64,000 nucleotides of DNA from Polyporus tsugae (Eukaryota; Basidiomycota; Agaricomycetes; Polyporales; Polyporaceae), in NCBI GenBank assembly GCA_024305745.1, contig JAHRBS010000013.1, positions 2,666,001-2,730,000 on the forward strand. The letters run 5' to 3'. Positions 1-11,484 of this stretch are shown here, piece after piece. The notes under the pieces were generated by a model. That model saw only the letters and a program-made list of their open reading frames with translations. It was not told the origin of the DNA and made no database searches. A program made the position numbers and the translations under genes. Position 1 is the stretch's first letter. Each line of letters opens with the position of its first letter.

Positions 1-738
1 GTGTAGGATATGGCCGAAAAAATAAGGCTCCGGATGGTTCCTGAGTCGCAGTGTTAATGTATGATAGGAGGATGGATGGGAGGACACTACTTACCTATGT
101 AACCGCCGGCTGTGTACGATACGATATGGAGGACAAGGATGGAACACATTACTTCAAGGTAGTAACTGCTGGATGTATTTACGTAGGACACGTCGGCGAC
201 GCAATTGAATACTGGCTTTTTGTCCAACCGCTGCCGGCTCCCATGCCACCCATGCAAGTGGCGCGCCGATCCAGCAGAATGCCTGACAGTACTTCGATCC
301 GAGAGGGCATGAATGATCTTCGTAATGAATCGAAACCGATTAAGTATTTACAGCTGTGTACGATAGAGTGTACGATGGATCAGAGTTCATGAGCGTCTAC
401 ATGCGTTCTAAACCGAAATCATCGAAGAGTGGCGGGGGAGGCGATTCAGGATGCCTGCCAACGCGCTGCGGATGAATGAAAACAACAGTCTAATACCTGA
501 TTGTAATAAAATACGAATGTATGCGTGGCAAAACGTGAGGAAACGTGAGGAACCCGTTCGGGGCGCATGTACGAACGAAGAGAGCATTAACGGGGGTGAA
601 CGTGAATAAGCGTGAAAGGCGTTGTGAGGATATCGTAAAGTTCGCCCCTGGGCCGTCCTGAGCGCATGCCGCGCACGCATATACAGTATGCGTGACGAGA
701 AGGCAGAAGGATCGCGTGGGACCGGTCCCGAACCGAAG
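1..738. other. Left-edge intergenic region
   Basis: No gene is recognised. Open frames here are short and lack domain-like composition. The stretch at about 70-190 holds two diverged tandem units, and a 10-bp unit is duplicated at 533-552. Confidence 0.5.
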
Positions 739-1656
739 TCATGTCGCATGAATGGCCAGGGACCCAAAGCCGCCGAACGAGTTCGACCTGGGCCGCGTTG
801 CGCGGCGATCAAAGCCCGAACGGAGCCTCGCTGGGGTGTCCACTGTGTCTGGTGGCGGCGTTGGTTGTGCGTCCTCAAGGGGCGTGGGCGTGTGCGCCAT
901 CGATATCAGCGGGTCGGGGATAGTGCTGGGGCGTGCTGTCGACGAGACGGGGCGATTCGGCTTGCGGACTAGGAAGGGCGTTCTGGGCGTGGGGTTTGGC
1001 ACCGACATGGATGAGGCGAGACGCGGACGCGGCGGGAGGGCGAGAGAGACGGAGGACCGGTTCTGCAGGACGAGGCGAGAGTAGGCAGTGTGCTCGTGTG
1101 GATCAGGATGGTAGAAGGGATCCGGAACGACCATCCCGTTCTGGGAAGGGGTTTGAGAGACCCTGCGCAACATGCGCCAAGGGCTGCTTCTAGCCGGTGA
1201 GGGCGGTAGCGGCGGGGGTGTGGAGCATAGGGTACGAGGAGCACTGTCGCAGGCGGTGGATGTAGAACGCTTGCGCAGTACTCGTCTGGGAGAACCGGAA
1301 CTATCCCTGTTGGATGACGGTCGGCGGGAGAACTCGGTTCGCCAGGGAGGGGCTGTAGTGGGGCGTGCAGTGACAAGCTTCTCTGAGGAGGAGAACCTCG
1401 AGGACGGGGCTAGAGAAGCTCGCTTTGCGTCTGGGGAGCCGGCGTGGGTGTACTGGAGTAGACCGAGGGCGCGTTGCTTTGCTGAATGTGCCTTGTTCAT
1501 TGCCAGCCAGGATTCCATCCGTGCGCAGTTAATGGAGCAGTAGAGCTGTTCGTGGTCTGAGGGCTTGAAGGATTTCTTGCACTGGTGGCAAGACAGACGC
1601 GAGGTCTTTGTCTGGGATTTGGGCGGAACGGCGAAGAGGTTCTTGATGGTCTTCAT
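739..1656 (-). CDS. Hypothetical protein with N-terminal CxxC...CxxxC putative zinc-binding motif
   Basis: A single-exon frame of about 305 residues if translation starts at the Met at 1654-1656. The frame stays open another 67 codons upstream, but that part looks like untranslated leader. Near the new N-terminus, CHQC is followed about 14 residues later by CSINC, a four-cysteine arrangement that could bind one zinc. It resembles short zinc-binding modules of fungal nuclear proteins, but I cannot name the family. The rest is rich in Ser, Pro and Arg and probably disordered, with many SP/TP sites and a C-terminal RSNSFGGFGSLA segment. A role in nucleic acid binding or as a scaffold is only inference. 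The downstream neighbour on the same strand is a secreted protease about 2 kb away, so context does not help. Coding status is supported by length, the Cys motif and the composition. Confidence 0.55.
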   Translation of the reverse strand: MKTIKNLFAVPPKSQTKTSRLSCHQCKKSFKPSDHEQLYCSINCARMESWLAMNKAHSAKQRALGLLQYTHAGSPDAKRASLAPSSRFSSSEKLVTARPTTAPPWRTEFSRRPSSNRDSSGSPRRVLRKRSTSTACDSAPRTLCSTPPPLPPSPARSSPWRMLRRVSQTPSQNGMVVPDPFYHPDPHEHTAYSRLVLQNRSSVSLALPPRPRLASSMSVPNPTPRTPFLVRKPNRPVSSTARPSTIPDPLISMAHTPTPLEDAQPTPPPDTVDTPARLRSGFDRRATRPRSNSFGGFGSLAIHAT

Positions 1657-1856
1657 GGCGGCAGCAGTGGCAGAGCGCTGAAAGGCTTTGAGTGGAGAGG
1701 GACCAAGCCCGTGGGTTGTACCCTGAAAGACCAAGGGTTTTATATATCTACTTCCGAAGGCCGCCACAGGGTGGACAAAGCAGCGCTTGGGACTCACTTG
1801 GGCAACGAGCGTCACCTGGGACTGCTGTGCATTAGGGAACAAATGGGGGAGCTCCA

Positions 1857-3759
1857 TGATTGTGAGGGGACCAGCTCGTGGGCCACTGTGGGCGAGGAGG
1901 AGGAAGGGGGAAGGGGCAAAGATTGGTGCGGTGAGCGGGAGGTAGCCAGCAGCCGCCGTTGCAGTGGTCCGGGTTCCGATGGTCGAAAAACACGATGCAC
2001 TTTACCTAATGCATCCCTTCCCTCAATTGCCGAATTCCATGTTTTCCCCAGAACAATTACGATCCGCAGATCCCAGATCCTGTCGCCACAAGCCCGCCCC
2101 AACGTCTCCCACCCACCGACCTCCACTGGCCACCTGTCACCATAACCTCGCACACCCCGCGAAGCTCCCATTCAAGTTGAGTGTGGAGGCGTTGCGTCAC
2201 CCAGAAAGTGAGAGGCACAGATGACAAGCAGACGTCCGAGGTGACAGATGGCCAGAAGCAGATGTTTGTATTCCATCGAACAGAAACGACCGCGCGCGGT
2301 GGTCAGACAAGCTTGAAAGCTTGCTTCCGCTGAGCAATCTCCCAGCATGGGCGCTTGCTTTGGTTCCGGTGATCGAGATTCGACGGGTGATGGGCGTCAA
2401 GAACGGTGCCTTCGAGCTTGGGCCGGCTCCGTCGACCTCCCTGCATCGTTCTCGGTCCCGCCTCCCATCCCTCCCAGCCCCAGTCCTAGATCCTCGTTCT
2501 CAGCGGGTACAAGATGATTCCGCGGCCCCTCGACTGTAGTCACTGCCCAGATGGCAGACATGGAGCACCTATCGTGGAACACCCCGGCCCACGGTCAATC
2601 TACGTGACGAGCCCGCAATGGCTGACGACGCTTTTGCTGCATTCGGCCACTTTCCGCCCTACAGCATCTTCTCTTAGGCAAGCTAGGCCACGTCCAAAGG
2701 TCCTCGTCCTTTCCATCGCCCATGCCCTCGTCGCCTCCCACCACCCCCGGTCGTTCCGTGCCATCGCGCATCTCGGCCGTGTCATCCAAGGGGCAGTTCA
2801 TCCCCGACGGTGGCGATACCGCCGCTCAACAAGAGAGTATCGAGATCAAAAAACCTCCACAAGAAGCGACCAACCGGCGCAAGAGGTGGAAGGGTCGAAG
2901 GTTCACCACCGTCGTTCACGGTCCGAACGCGTCTGAATGCGCCCCAGGATTTCAACTGTTTTCAATGTTGTCTCTCGCGTATCATCAACCGTCGTGTGTT
3001 CCTCTGTCTCTGCTATTTTCCATGTCGTGGTGGTGGTCTACATCCTATACCAAAGTTCCCTCAGTTCGTTTATTCCCTCGTCCCCTGCGCTAGCTGCGGT
3101 GCGCCACGACTGTTTTCCCCGGGTTGGATTCTTGCTCATTTGACCCCAGGTTCGCTGGCCACCGTGCCCAGACACGGTACGTGTTTTAACCTGTTCCAAT
3201 TGTGTCACCGGCCAACGTCACGCTCCCCAGACATGCAGCAGCCTCCTGGCTGCCCCCCGACAATGCGCCAAAAGGGGTGAGCCTTGCCCGGAAACAACAG
3301 ATTTGAGTCGCGTTTTGCGTCGCCGCCGTGGAGCGAGGGCGGGGGAGGATGGTAATGCTGTCGCGATCATATGCGTCATTGAGCAGCGGGACTAGTTGTA
3401 GCGCCGCTGCTGTTCATCGTGAGTATAAGTAGAGTAGTGTAGTAGTATCGCTTGTGTGGTAGTGCAATGAATACTAGTTTTCTCCCAGTGATTTAAAGCA
3501 ACGGGATTGTCGTCTAGTGAAGGTGCATGCCCCCGCAAACCTGTGTATACCATAGCGCTACAATTGCTAGCTACCATGTCATTGGAGTCACAAGTACGAA
3601 TTGACACACATTCCGCCACTTTCAAGTTGGTACCTCTATAGCTCTGGTGCTGGTTTGCACGATTGGGAGCTAATTTATTTTGTAAACTCGAAAATTACAT
3701 CTATTGTATCATAAGAGAGAAGTCGCGGAAGTAGAAAGGAAGGGTCGTGCAAAGTGGAT
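1857..3759. other. Intergenic region, no gene recognised
   Basis: Only overlapping short open frames on both strands, rich in Arg/Ser/Pro as expected for GC-rich non-coding DNA. The part next to 3760 should hold the 3' UTR of the protease gene. I see no repeat or RNA gene. Confidence 0.4.
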
Positions 3760-5532
3760 CTAAGGGAAGGTGAAGTTGACGTTCATCTCGATACCGCGGG
3801 CGAGCATCTGGTTGTAGATGAACTCGGCGGTCGTCATGTACGTGACATCCGACGTGGGCCTAAAGCCAGCACCGCCGGTGATGATTCCGGCAATGCGACC
3901 TTTGCTGTCGACGACGGCCGAGCCAGAATCTCCGGGCTCCGAGAAGGCGTCGCGGGGCTTCTTTGAGTCGTAGCCGTAGCCGAAGATAGGCCACTCCATA
4001 GACACATCGGTAGTGCCGTCCTCCCAGTAGGTCCTGGTGTAGGAGGGCACGTTGTTGATGCGGCCGACAGTCAGGCCGGTTGTCCTGCCTCGCTTGAGCA
4101 CCACGATACATCGGTCGCCGTTGGAGTCCTTTTCTGAAGGGTCTCGGAGCTCGCAGTCGGGGATGATACTGTGAAGCCGGAGGAGACGGTCTCGTGGGTA
4201 CTTGAACGGAGGTGGGCCCTCCGTGTCCGGGCGCGGACGCAGCATCCTCGTCAGGGTCGTCAGCTCGAACTCGAAGCCCAGGTCCAGGACGTTGGGGCGG
4301 AAGGTGTCGGGCTTGATCTTGCTGGAGTCGACCTCAATGATAGCCACGTCTTCCGTATACATGTGCTCGCCGAGGGAGAAGCCGATGGGGGGCGAATAGC
4401 TGACAAAGCCCAGGGTGCGGCCAAGATTGGAGAGATACAACTTGGCGACATCCACGTACAACTCTTCGAGATCCTTCACCGCCTTCTGCGCCTTCTCGAG
4501 CAAGCGTTGGGCATGTTCGAGCTCCCTTGTCCAAACCCTGACCACCTTCGCGTCCTGTCCCTGCGTTTTGTCGACCTCGCCCTGCGCCCGATTGACCCGA
4601 TCGTGCTCGATGTCAATGGCGATATACTGCATCCCAATCTCGACCCGGATGGACTTCATGTGCTCGTTGATGCCCTTTTGACCAAAGACGGTGACATTCT
4701 GACGGCGTTTCCTAGTGGACTTGTGGTCGTAGACAGCGTTCTTGTCCCGAGCGGTCGCCTCAAGGACGACATGGCGGGCGGTGAGGAGGTAGACCTTGGA
4801 GGTGTCCTCGCCATTGATAAAAAAGAACCCGCTGCTACCTTCAGAATCGGGGCGAGCCTCGGTCGAGAGCGGGAAGCCGACGGCAGGGGTGAAAGGGATG
4901 CGGAGCTTGACGATAGGGTCAGACTCGAAGAGGGTACGGCGAGGCTCTTCAAATGCGGGCGCGGGAGCGACCGACTGGAAGCGCTCCGACGCTTTGATGG
5001 CTACCTCTACGTCGTTGAGGCCGAAGCTGTCGAGAACCTCCTGGCACCGTTTGGCCACAGGAGCACCATCTTCTCCGGAAAGGGTACCGGGTTTAACCCC
5101 TATACAAACGACGACCGGGAAGGGAGCCTCGTTGTTGAAGTCGACGTAGTGAATGCGGTGGACGTCGATAGTGTTCCACTTGACGTTCTCCTCGTCGAGG
5201 ACCTTGAGGAGCGCGGGTCCCACTTGGTTCTCCCAGACTCCGGGGGCAGCGATGGCGTGTTCGCCCACCACCCGAAGTTCTCTGTCATATGGGGTGGTAT
5301 AAGGGCCCGTGCGCAGCTTCTTCCACGGGACACCGGTGTGAGCGATAAGGTGAGGCCCGGAGGGCAGTCCACGAAAGAAGAAAATGATCTCCTCTCGAGA
5401 GAGTGGGGATGGGAGCGTAGGGGACGGCATATCCGCGACGAGTCCCGTAGGGCGTGTGTACGCTTCGCTAAGGCATTGAGCGGCGAAGACGGATGAAACG
5501 CTCACTAGAGAGAGCACAAAGAGAAGGCGCAT
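3760..5532 (-). CDS. Secreted trypsin-fold serine protease-like protein
   Basis: A single long exon. I place the start at the Met at 5530-5532, because the next residues (MRLLFVLSLVSVSSVFAA) form a good signal peptide; the frame is open 28 codons further upstream. The mature protein is about 570 residues. Counted from this start, the catalytic triad reads His about 254 (LLTARHVV), Asp about 395 (EDVAIIEVD) and Ser about 536 (EPGDSGSAVVD). KRGRTTGLT precedes the serine and GRIAGIITGG follows it, as in bacterial-type chymotrypsin/S1 folds. About 220 residues before the His have no domain I recognise. About 140 residues separate His and Asp, and include a charged, probably coiled-coil helix near 304-364. 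Such proteins are common and poorly characterised in Agaricomycetes. Substrate is unknown; secretion and proteolysis are inferred from the signal peptide and triad. Confidence 0.85.
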   Translation of the reverse strand: MRLLFVLSLVSVSSVFAAQCLSEAYTRPTGLVADMPSPTLPSPLSREEIIFFFRGLPSGPHLIAHTGVPWKKLRTGPYTTPYDRELRVVGEHAIAAPGVWENQVGPALLKVLDEENVKWNTIDVHRIHYVDFNNEAPFPVVVCIGVKPGTLSGEDGAPVAKRCQEVLDSFGLNDVEVAIKASERFQSVAPAPAFEEPRRTLFESDPIVKLRIPFTPAVGFPLSTEARPDSEGSSGFFFINGEDTSKVYLLTARHVVLEATARDKNAVYDHKSTRKRRQNVTVFGQKGINEHMKSIRVEIGMQYIAIDIEHDRVNRAQGEVDKTQGQDAKVVRVWTRELEHAQRLLEKAQKAVKDLEELYVDVAKLYLSNLGRTLGFVSYSPPIGFSLGEHMYTEDVAIIEVDSSKIKPDTFRPNVLDLGFEFELTTLTRMLRPRPDTEGPPPFKYPRDRLLRLHSIIPDCELRDPSEKDSNGDRCIVVLKRGRTTGLTVGRINNVPSYTRTYWEDGTTDVSMEWPIFGYGYDSKKPRDAFSEPGDSGSAVVDSKGRIAGIITGGAGFRPTSDVTYMTTAEFIYNQMLARGIEMNVNFTFP

Positions 5533-5616
5533 TGAGCATGGGAAGACAGAAAACGAGAAACGGAACTCACTCGTGATTCGAGACGAGTGTTGGTAGAATC
5601 GAGTTAACGAAAGCAA

Positions 5617-5668
5617 GCCTGTGAGCGATCATCGATCACTGGTATCCCCTGTCAGTGTCATTTTGCCC

Positions 5669-5699
<31 letters not shown>

Positions 5700-5927
5700 A
5701 ATGGATGAACGAGTCAAAAGGGAGTGACGATATTCAGACGTTACGTAATGGAACACCGACTTACCAAATAGGACGAGTTTCTGCAGCGGCACCGGCCAAG
5801 CTGTTTCAATTTGCTTGTCCTCTCTGTATTCTCTGTTCTGTCGTCTGGGCTTTATTCTCTGCATCTGTTCTAGACATATATCATTATTGTGCTTCTTGTC
5901 TCATAGCTCTATAATCCCTCGACATCC
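5617..5927. promoter_or_regulatory. Divergent promoter region with a C23 homopolymer
   Basis: This short gap separates the minus-strand protease from the plus-strand KRE33 gene and must hold at least part of both promoters. An uninterrupted run of 23 C lies at 5677-5699. I see no clear TATA element on either side. Confidence 0.5.
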
Positions 5928-8900
5928 ATGCGCAAGCAACTTGACCCGCGCATCCCCATCCTGATCAACAATAATGTCAAGAAGAACCACCGTTCTTTCG
6001 TAGTGCTTGTTGGAGACAAGGGCAGGGACCAGGTGCGTGGCATTCAACAACAGTCATATCTTGGCTGATGTCTTGTAGATTGTGAACCTGCATTTCCTTC
6101 TCTCCCAAGCACGAGTTTCCGCCCGCCCTTCTGTGCTATGGTGTTACAAAAAGGAACTCGGCTTCACAACGTATGTTGAATGCATTTGGCACGCACGTAC
6201 AGGCTTATTTTGCTGTAACGCAGACACCGAAAGAAGCGGGAGGCCAAAATCAAGAGGGAAGTCAAGAGGGGCATACGAGAACCCAACGAGCAGGATCCCT
6301 TCGAGATCTTCATCACTGTCACCGATATCCGGTACACGTATGTATCTCCGTCCTTTTCTTTGCTTTCGTATATTCACCCTGCATCATGCTTGAAGGTACT
6401 ACAAAGAGTCCCATAAAATCCTTGGACAGACATTCGGCATGTGCGTACTCCAAGACTTCGAGGCGATTACGCCCAACCTTCTTGCCCGGACAATAGAGAC
6501 GGTTGAAGGTGGCGGTCTTGTTGTTATCATGCTCAAGACTATGAAGTCCCTAAGACAGCTGTATGCTATGACTATGGTGCGTCCATAAATCCCCAACTAC
6601 TTGGACCGTCTACCCACCTCTAAGTAGGATGTGCACGCGCGTTACCGGACGTCAGCGCACGACTCAGTGGTCGCCCGTTTCAACGAGCGGTTTATCCTCT
6701 CTCTCGGCTCTTGCGACGACTGTCTTGTTCTCGATGACGAGCTCAACGTCTTGCCCATCTCTCGCGGCAAGGACATCAAGCCCATTGAAGAGGAGCGGGG
6801 AAAGAAGAAGGAGGAGTCCGAGCTCAAGGACCTGAAGGACAGTCTTGCTGACACCAAACCCATCGGTGAGCTCGTCAAGCTCGCGAAGACGATCGACCAA
6901 GCCCAGGCTATCCTCACCTTCGTCGACGCCATCTCTGAGAAGACGCTGTCATCGACCGTGACGCTCACTGCGGGTCGTGGTCGTGGAAAGTCCGCTGCCC
7001 TGGGTCTTGCTATCGCTGCTGCACTCGCTCATGGGTACTCTAACATCTTTGTTACGAGTCCCAGTCCTGAAAACTTGAAGACGCTATTCGAGTTTATCTT
7101 CAAGGGTATGGACGTGCTTGGCTACGAGGAGCACCTCGACTACGATATCGCGCAAAGCACGAATCCCGACTTCAACAAGGCAATTGTGCGTGTGAATGTG
7201 TTTAGGAATCACCGACAGACCATCCAGGTTGGTATTTTCGACATATCTTGTTTCACACATGTCTCATCAGCGCATATAGTACATCCAACCACAAGATGCA
7301 CACGTCCTTGGTCAGGCAGAACTCGTGATCATCGACGAGGCTGCCGCCATTCCACTACCCCTCGTCCGCAATCTGATTGGTCCCTACCTTGTGTTCATGG
7401 CTTCGACCATCAATGGCTACGAAGGTACCGGCCGTTCCCTCTCACTCAAACTCATCCAGCAACTACGCGAAAGCACTCGGCCTTCTCTGACTAAAGACGC
7501 GACCGCTACTGAGGATGATGCTGCGGCTGCTTCCTCGTCCTCCAAAAAGCCTCTTACGAAGGCCTCACCAAAAGCGCGCACTCTCCGCGAGATCAAACTC
7601 GAGACGCCCATCCGTTACGCTACGGGGGACAAGGTCGAGAAGTGGCTGAACAGTCTCCTCTGTCTGGACGCAACGATCCTCCCGCGGCAGACGCACATGA
7701 GCTGCCCGCATCCGAGCAAGTGCGAGCTCTTCTACGTCTCACGCGACACGCTTTTCAGCTTCCACCCCGCGTCGGAGGTCTTCCTGCAGCGCATGATGGC
7801 GCTCTACGTCGCGTCGCACTACAAGAACCAGCCGAACGACCTCCAGCTGCTCTCGGACGCGCCCGCACACCACCTCTTTGTGCTCCTCCCACCCCTCGCG
7901 GCAGACGAGACGCACCTCCCCGAGCCGCTCGTCGTCCTCCAGGTCGCGCTCGAAGGCAGCATCTCGCGCCAGGCGGTCATGGATGGGCTGAGCCGCGGTT
8001 TCCGCGCGGGGGGCGATATGATCCCGTGGCTCGTCGCGCAGCAGTTCCAGGAGAATAAGTTCGCGATGCTGTCGGGCGCGCGCGTCGTGCGTATCGCGAC
8101 GCACCCGGACTACGCGAACATGGGCTACGGGGCCCGCGCGCTCCAGGCGCTGAACGCGTACTTCAGTGGAGAATATTTCGATGTTGGGGAGGGCGCGATG
8201 GAAGCGGAGCAGGCGTACCCGGACCCGGCGAACTTCGACGAGGTGCGTGCCGCTACTGCCAACTGATATGCTTTTGTTTTATTCGACGCTGATTATCATT
8301 TTTGACGTCGTCCAGGACACAACCCTCCTCACGGACGAGCCGAAGGTCCGTGCGGCGACGGCGATGCCGCCCCTTCTGCAACGTCTCACGGAGCGCAAAC
8401 CTGAGACGCTCGACTACCTCGGTGTCTCCTACGGTCTCACACCACAGCTTTTGAGGTATCTACACCCGTGGCGAAATCTTGTTGGTGTCCACAACCGCTC
8501 ACGATCTTATGCAGGTTCTGGAAGCGTGCAGGATATGTCCCGCTATACCTTCGACAAACGCAGAGCGAGCTTACTGGCGAGCATACGTGTGTCATGGTCC
8601 GTGGCTTGAATTCGTCGACGGAGAGCGAGCTGGAGTGGCTGGGCGAGTTCGCGAAAGGTGCCGTTATTTGCATTGTCATTCTACTGCGAGGCACTGACTG
8701 ACGAGAATCTGTGTCAAGATTTCCGGAGACGATTCCTGAACCTGCTCTCCTTCAAGTTCCGCGAGTTCGGCAGCGTAACGGCGCTCAGCGTGCTCGAGGC
8801 CGCGAAGGCAGGCGTGAAGAGGCTCGACGAGGACCCCGCGCGAGAGCTCGGCTCCCCGGAGCTCTCCGTCCTCCTCTCCCCCTTCGACCTGAAACGCCTC

Positions 8901-10024
8901 GACTCGTACGCGAACAACCAGCTCGACTACCACGTCGTCATGGACCTCCTGCCCACCGTCAGCCAGCTTTACTTCGAGAAGCGCCTGGGAGCAGACGTGC
9001 GCCTGAGCGCGGTGCAGAGCTCGATCCTTCTCGCGCTTGGGCTGCAGCGCAAGACGATCGAGGAGGTCGAGGCGGAACTGGGTCTGCCCGTCTCGCAGGC
9101 GCTCGCGCTCTTCGTCAAGGTCGTCAAGAAGATCAGCAAGCGGCTGCTCGACGTGCAGAAGGAAGCGATCAGCGCGACTATCCCCGACCGCCGGCGTGTG
9201 GAGGGTGTGAACGCTGAGGGGAACGACGGCAAGGACAAGGAGTTCCGGCCGCTCGAGACGACACTCGAGGAGGAGCTTGAAGAGGCGGGCGACGAGGCTG
9301 CGCGCGCGCTCAGGGAGAAGCAGCGCGCGATGATCGATGCGCTCGACCTGACAAAGTGAGCGTTTGTTCCGTTTGGTTTTCCGTTCTTGTGCCTGGATGT
9401 TGGAGCGTCTCCATTTCGTTTTTGTGCTTGAGGCTTGGCGTTCGCGCTCCCCCTTCTATCCAACCTGGGAGATCTGGAGATGGCGATGCGGGACCGGGCA
9501 TTGGCTTCCGCGTCTTTCCGCGTCTTGCGTGGGGTCGTGGGGCCCCGCGGGGGTGTGCTCGGCGTGCTTGGCTTCTGCTTCCGCTCGCTGCGCGTTCGCC
9601 ATCGCGTACCTCGAGTGTATTGCTCCGACGATCTGTTTGTTGCTTTGCCTCACTATGGCATGTCTTCTCGTGCTTCCATTTCTTGCCTCCCACCCCACTT
9701 CATATTTCGTTTCCATCTGTCTTTGAAGACTCGGGCTGCGCTCTTACATGGATGGTGCTTAGGCTGACCTTGGCGCATGGCGGGACGTGATTTGCTTGCA
9801 CAAACAGATACGCGATCAACGCCGCGTCTGCGGACTGGAGCACGGCAGAGGCCCAGGTCGCGAAGCTCTCGTCGTCTGGCGGGCAGGGCAAGTCGACGCT
9901 CGTGTCCGTCAAGGCCGCGGCGGTTGCGGGGCAGAAGCGGAAAGCGGAGGACGCGGTGGGGAAGGAGAAGGGCAGCGGAGATAAGAAGGCGAGGAGGAGC
10001 ATGAAGAAGAGCAAGGCGCGATAG
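5928..10024 (+). CDS. KRE33: RNA cytidine acetyltransferase (KRE33/NAT10 family)
   Basis: This enzyme uses ATP and acetyl-CoA to make N4-acetylcytidine in 18S rRNA and, with an adaptor, in some tRNAs; it acts in the nucleolus during small-subunit assembly. The gene has about nine exons. It starts MRKQLDPRIPILI, matching the family N-terminus, and runs through QIVNLHFLLSQ and SVLWCYKKELGFTT (DUF1726/TmcA N-terminal domain). Next come the RecA-like helicase with Walker A AGRGRGKSAALGLA and Walker B ELVIIDEAAAIPLP, a GNAT domain with the acetyl-CoA loop HPDYANMGYGARAL, and a C-terminal RNA-binding region. The last exon (about 9810-10024) is Lys-rich and ends KKARRSMKKSKAR, a likely nucleolar signal. 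Total is about 1,050 residues, the usual size. An Ala/Ser-rich low-complexity insert lies after the helicase motifs (7498-7570). Single copy and essential in yeast. Confidence 0.95.
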
Positions 10025-11253
10025 CACTTTGAACTGGGATACTTATGTGGCGTACCCCGGAGTATGTGATTTGCAGTAAGTACACCGTATTCGTTTTTGA
10101 TCGTCGGCCGACTATGCTGTCGAGACTCGAGAAGACCCCGCCGATCGCTTGGGTCCGAACTCCCGTCGATATTCCGACGACGGTCACTGGTCGGCTCGTC
10201 TATGTGTATCGTCCTCGCCGACCAGGTGAAGTTCGAGAGGTGACTTAAGGTGCATCGATTGCGACTGATTCTTTGCCTCCGGGTCTGTCCAATACATCGT
10301 GTAACCACACCATCTTCGGAGATCGTCGATATTTGTAACTGCTAGGTGGAGATAGTCGGCTAAATAGAGGACATGGTTATCCTGTTTCGACCATCTCCCG
10401 CTGACCCTGCGCCGTATCTGTATCCCTCTTCCCTTGAATCCCTTCACAGTCCAAATTGGCACGGTTCCTGTACGGCTGACGTACTGTGATTCTCATCTTT
10501 TCGCCCGGATCAAGGTCAACAACGGAGACTATGCCCGACTGACCCGAACATGCATATGGATCGTGAGCCGTCCGAAGAATATTTCAGCCAGCCACTCTCG
10601 GAAAAGCTCCGTACGCCGCGCTGTGCCTGCGACAAATGATATCAACGCCGCATAGCATTCTGGTTATGTTTTTGTTACCGTACATTTCGGGAACCGGTGC
10701 GGAAATTTAAATATGTCTTTTGTCCGTGACGAGAGGCGTTCTGATGAAGGTTTGTAATATAAGAAGAACTTCCATTCTAGAGACTATGCATACGCTTCCA
10801 AGTTCCAACGGACTCTTGCGACGAGGGTACGGTCTATCTGGCATCATACTACTTGTACTTGGTACCAGCCACAAATTGTGGATCGCATGCGAGTAACCAC
10901 TACGCGAGGCAGCATGAATGCAACATATGAGATGACAAAAGATGGAGGCCGACACAGGACCGAAACGTCGCATCCGCGACGCGACAGGATGTTTGGCGCT
11001 GTTCTGGAGTTAGCCTTCCGCAGCGGCAGGGACGGGGTGGGAAAGATGTTAGGAAATTGTCCGGGGAGGTCGCTGAGATGGAGGCTGTCAGTGGGGGCGC
11101 TCTGAGCCATCTCATGGCAGATCGTACACTTGCAGTTTGAACGGCATGTGAGAAGACACGTCCGCGTCGACAGCATGCTGAGCGGGATGGGAACAAGTCC
11201 CGGGCGGGTGAATCGCCTACAGGTGTTGTGGGAATTCGAAGAGCGGTGAGCGG
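10025..11253. other. Intergenic region upstream of the JEN-like transporter
   Basis: No gene recognised. Several minus-strand frames up to 365 codons (for example 10900-11997) cross the JEN first exon and its introns and have no domain-like segments. The first few hundred bases should carry the KRE33 3' UTR. Confidence 0.4.
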
Positions 11254-11338
11254 GCGGGGGGCGGGAGAGCTTATGGTAATGCCGTGGCCGGAAGGATGGC
11301 CCGGAGAAGCACTGGGGCCCCGCAGCGACCCCGCGGGG
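11254..11338 (+). promoter_or_regulatory. Cluster of SYGGRG (CreA/Mig1-type) sites in the JEN promoter
   Basis: Five matches to the CreA consensus SYGGRG, counting both strands: 11254-11259 (GCGGGG), 11312-11317 (CTGGGG), 11318-11323 (CCCCGC), 11329-11334 (CCCCGC) and 11333-11338 (GCGGGG). The last two form the palindrome CCCCGCGGGG. They lie about 250-340 bp before the start codon. JEN1 is glucose-repressed through Mig1 in yeast and a CreA gene is in this window. The region is GC-rich, so some matches may be chance. Confidence 0.4.
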
Positions 11339-11477
11339 ACACGTGAAGAAATACGGGCCAGGTACACGGCAACTGCACGGCAAGACACTTCTACCTTGCC
11401 TTTAGCGGTCGGACGCTCGCATCCATCAGAGATGACTTGGAGAGTTCTCACACAAAATTGGCAGATACCCGCGGGCG

Positions 11478-11484
11478 TATATAG
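11478..11484 (+). promoter_or_regulatory. TATA element of the JEN-like gene
   Basis: TATATAG about 107 bp before the ATG at 11591, followed by a pyrimidine-rich leader (about 11520-11582) of the kind seen upstream of well-expressed fungal genes. Confidence 0.5.

Noticed and set aside
4171..5496. 441-codon plus-strand frame opposite the trypsin-fold protease
   Set aside because: It is antisense to a gene with a signal peptide and a complete catalytic triad; its own product has no domain-like segment. Codon bias of the real gene keeps this frame open.
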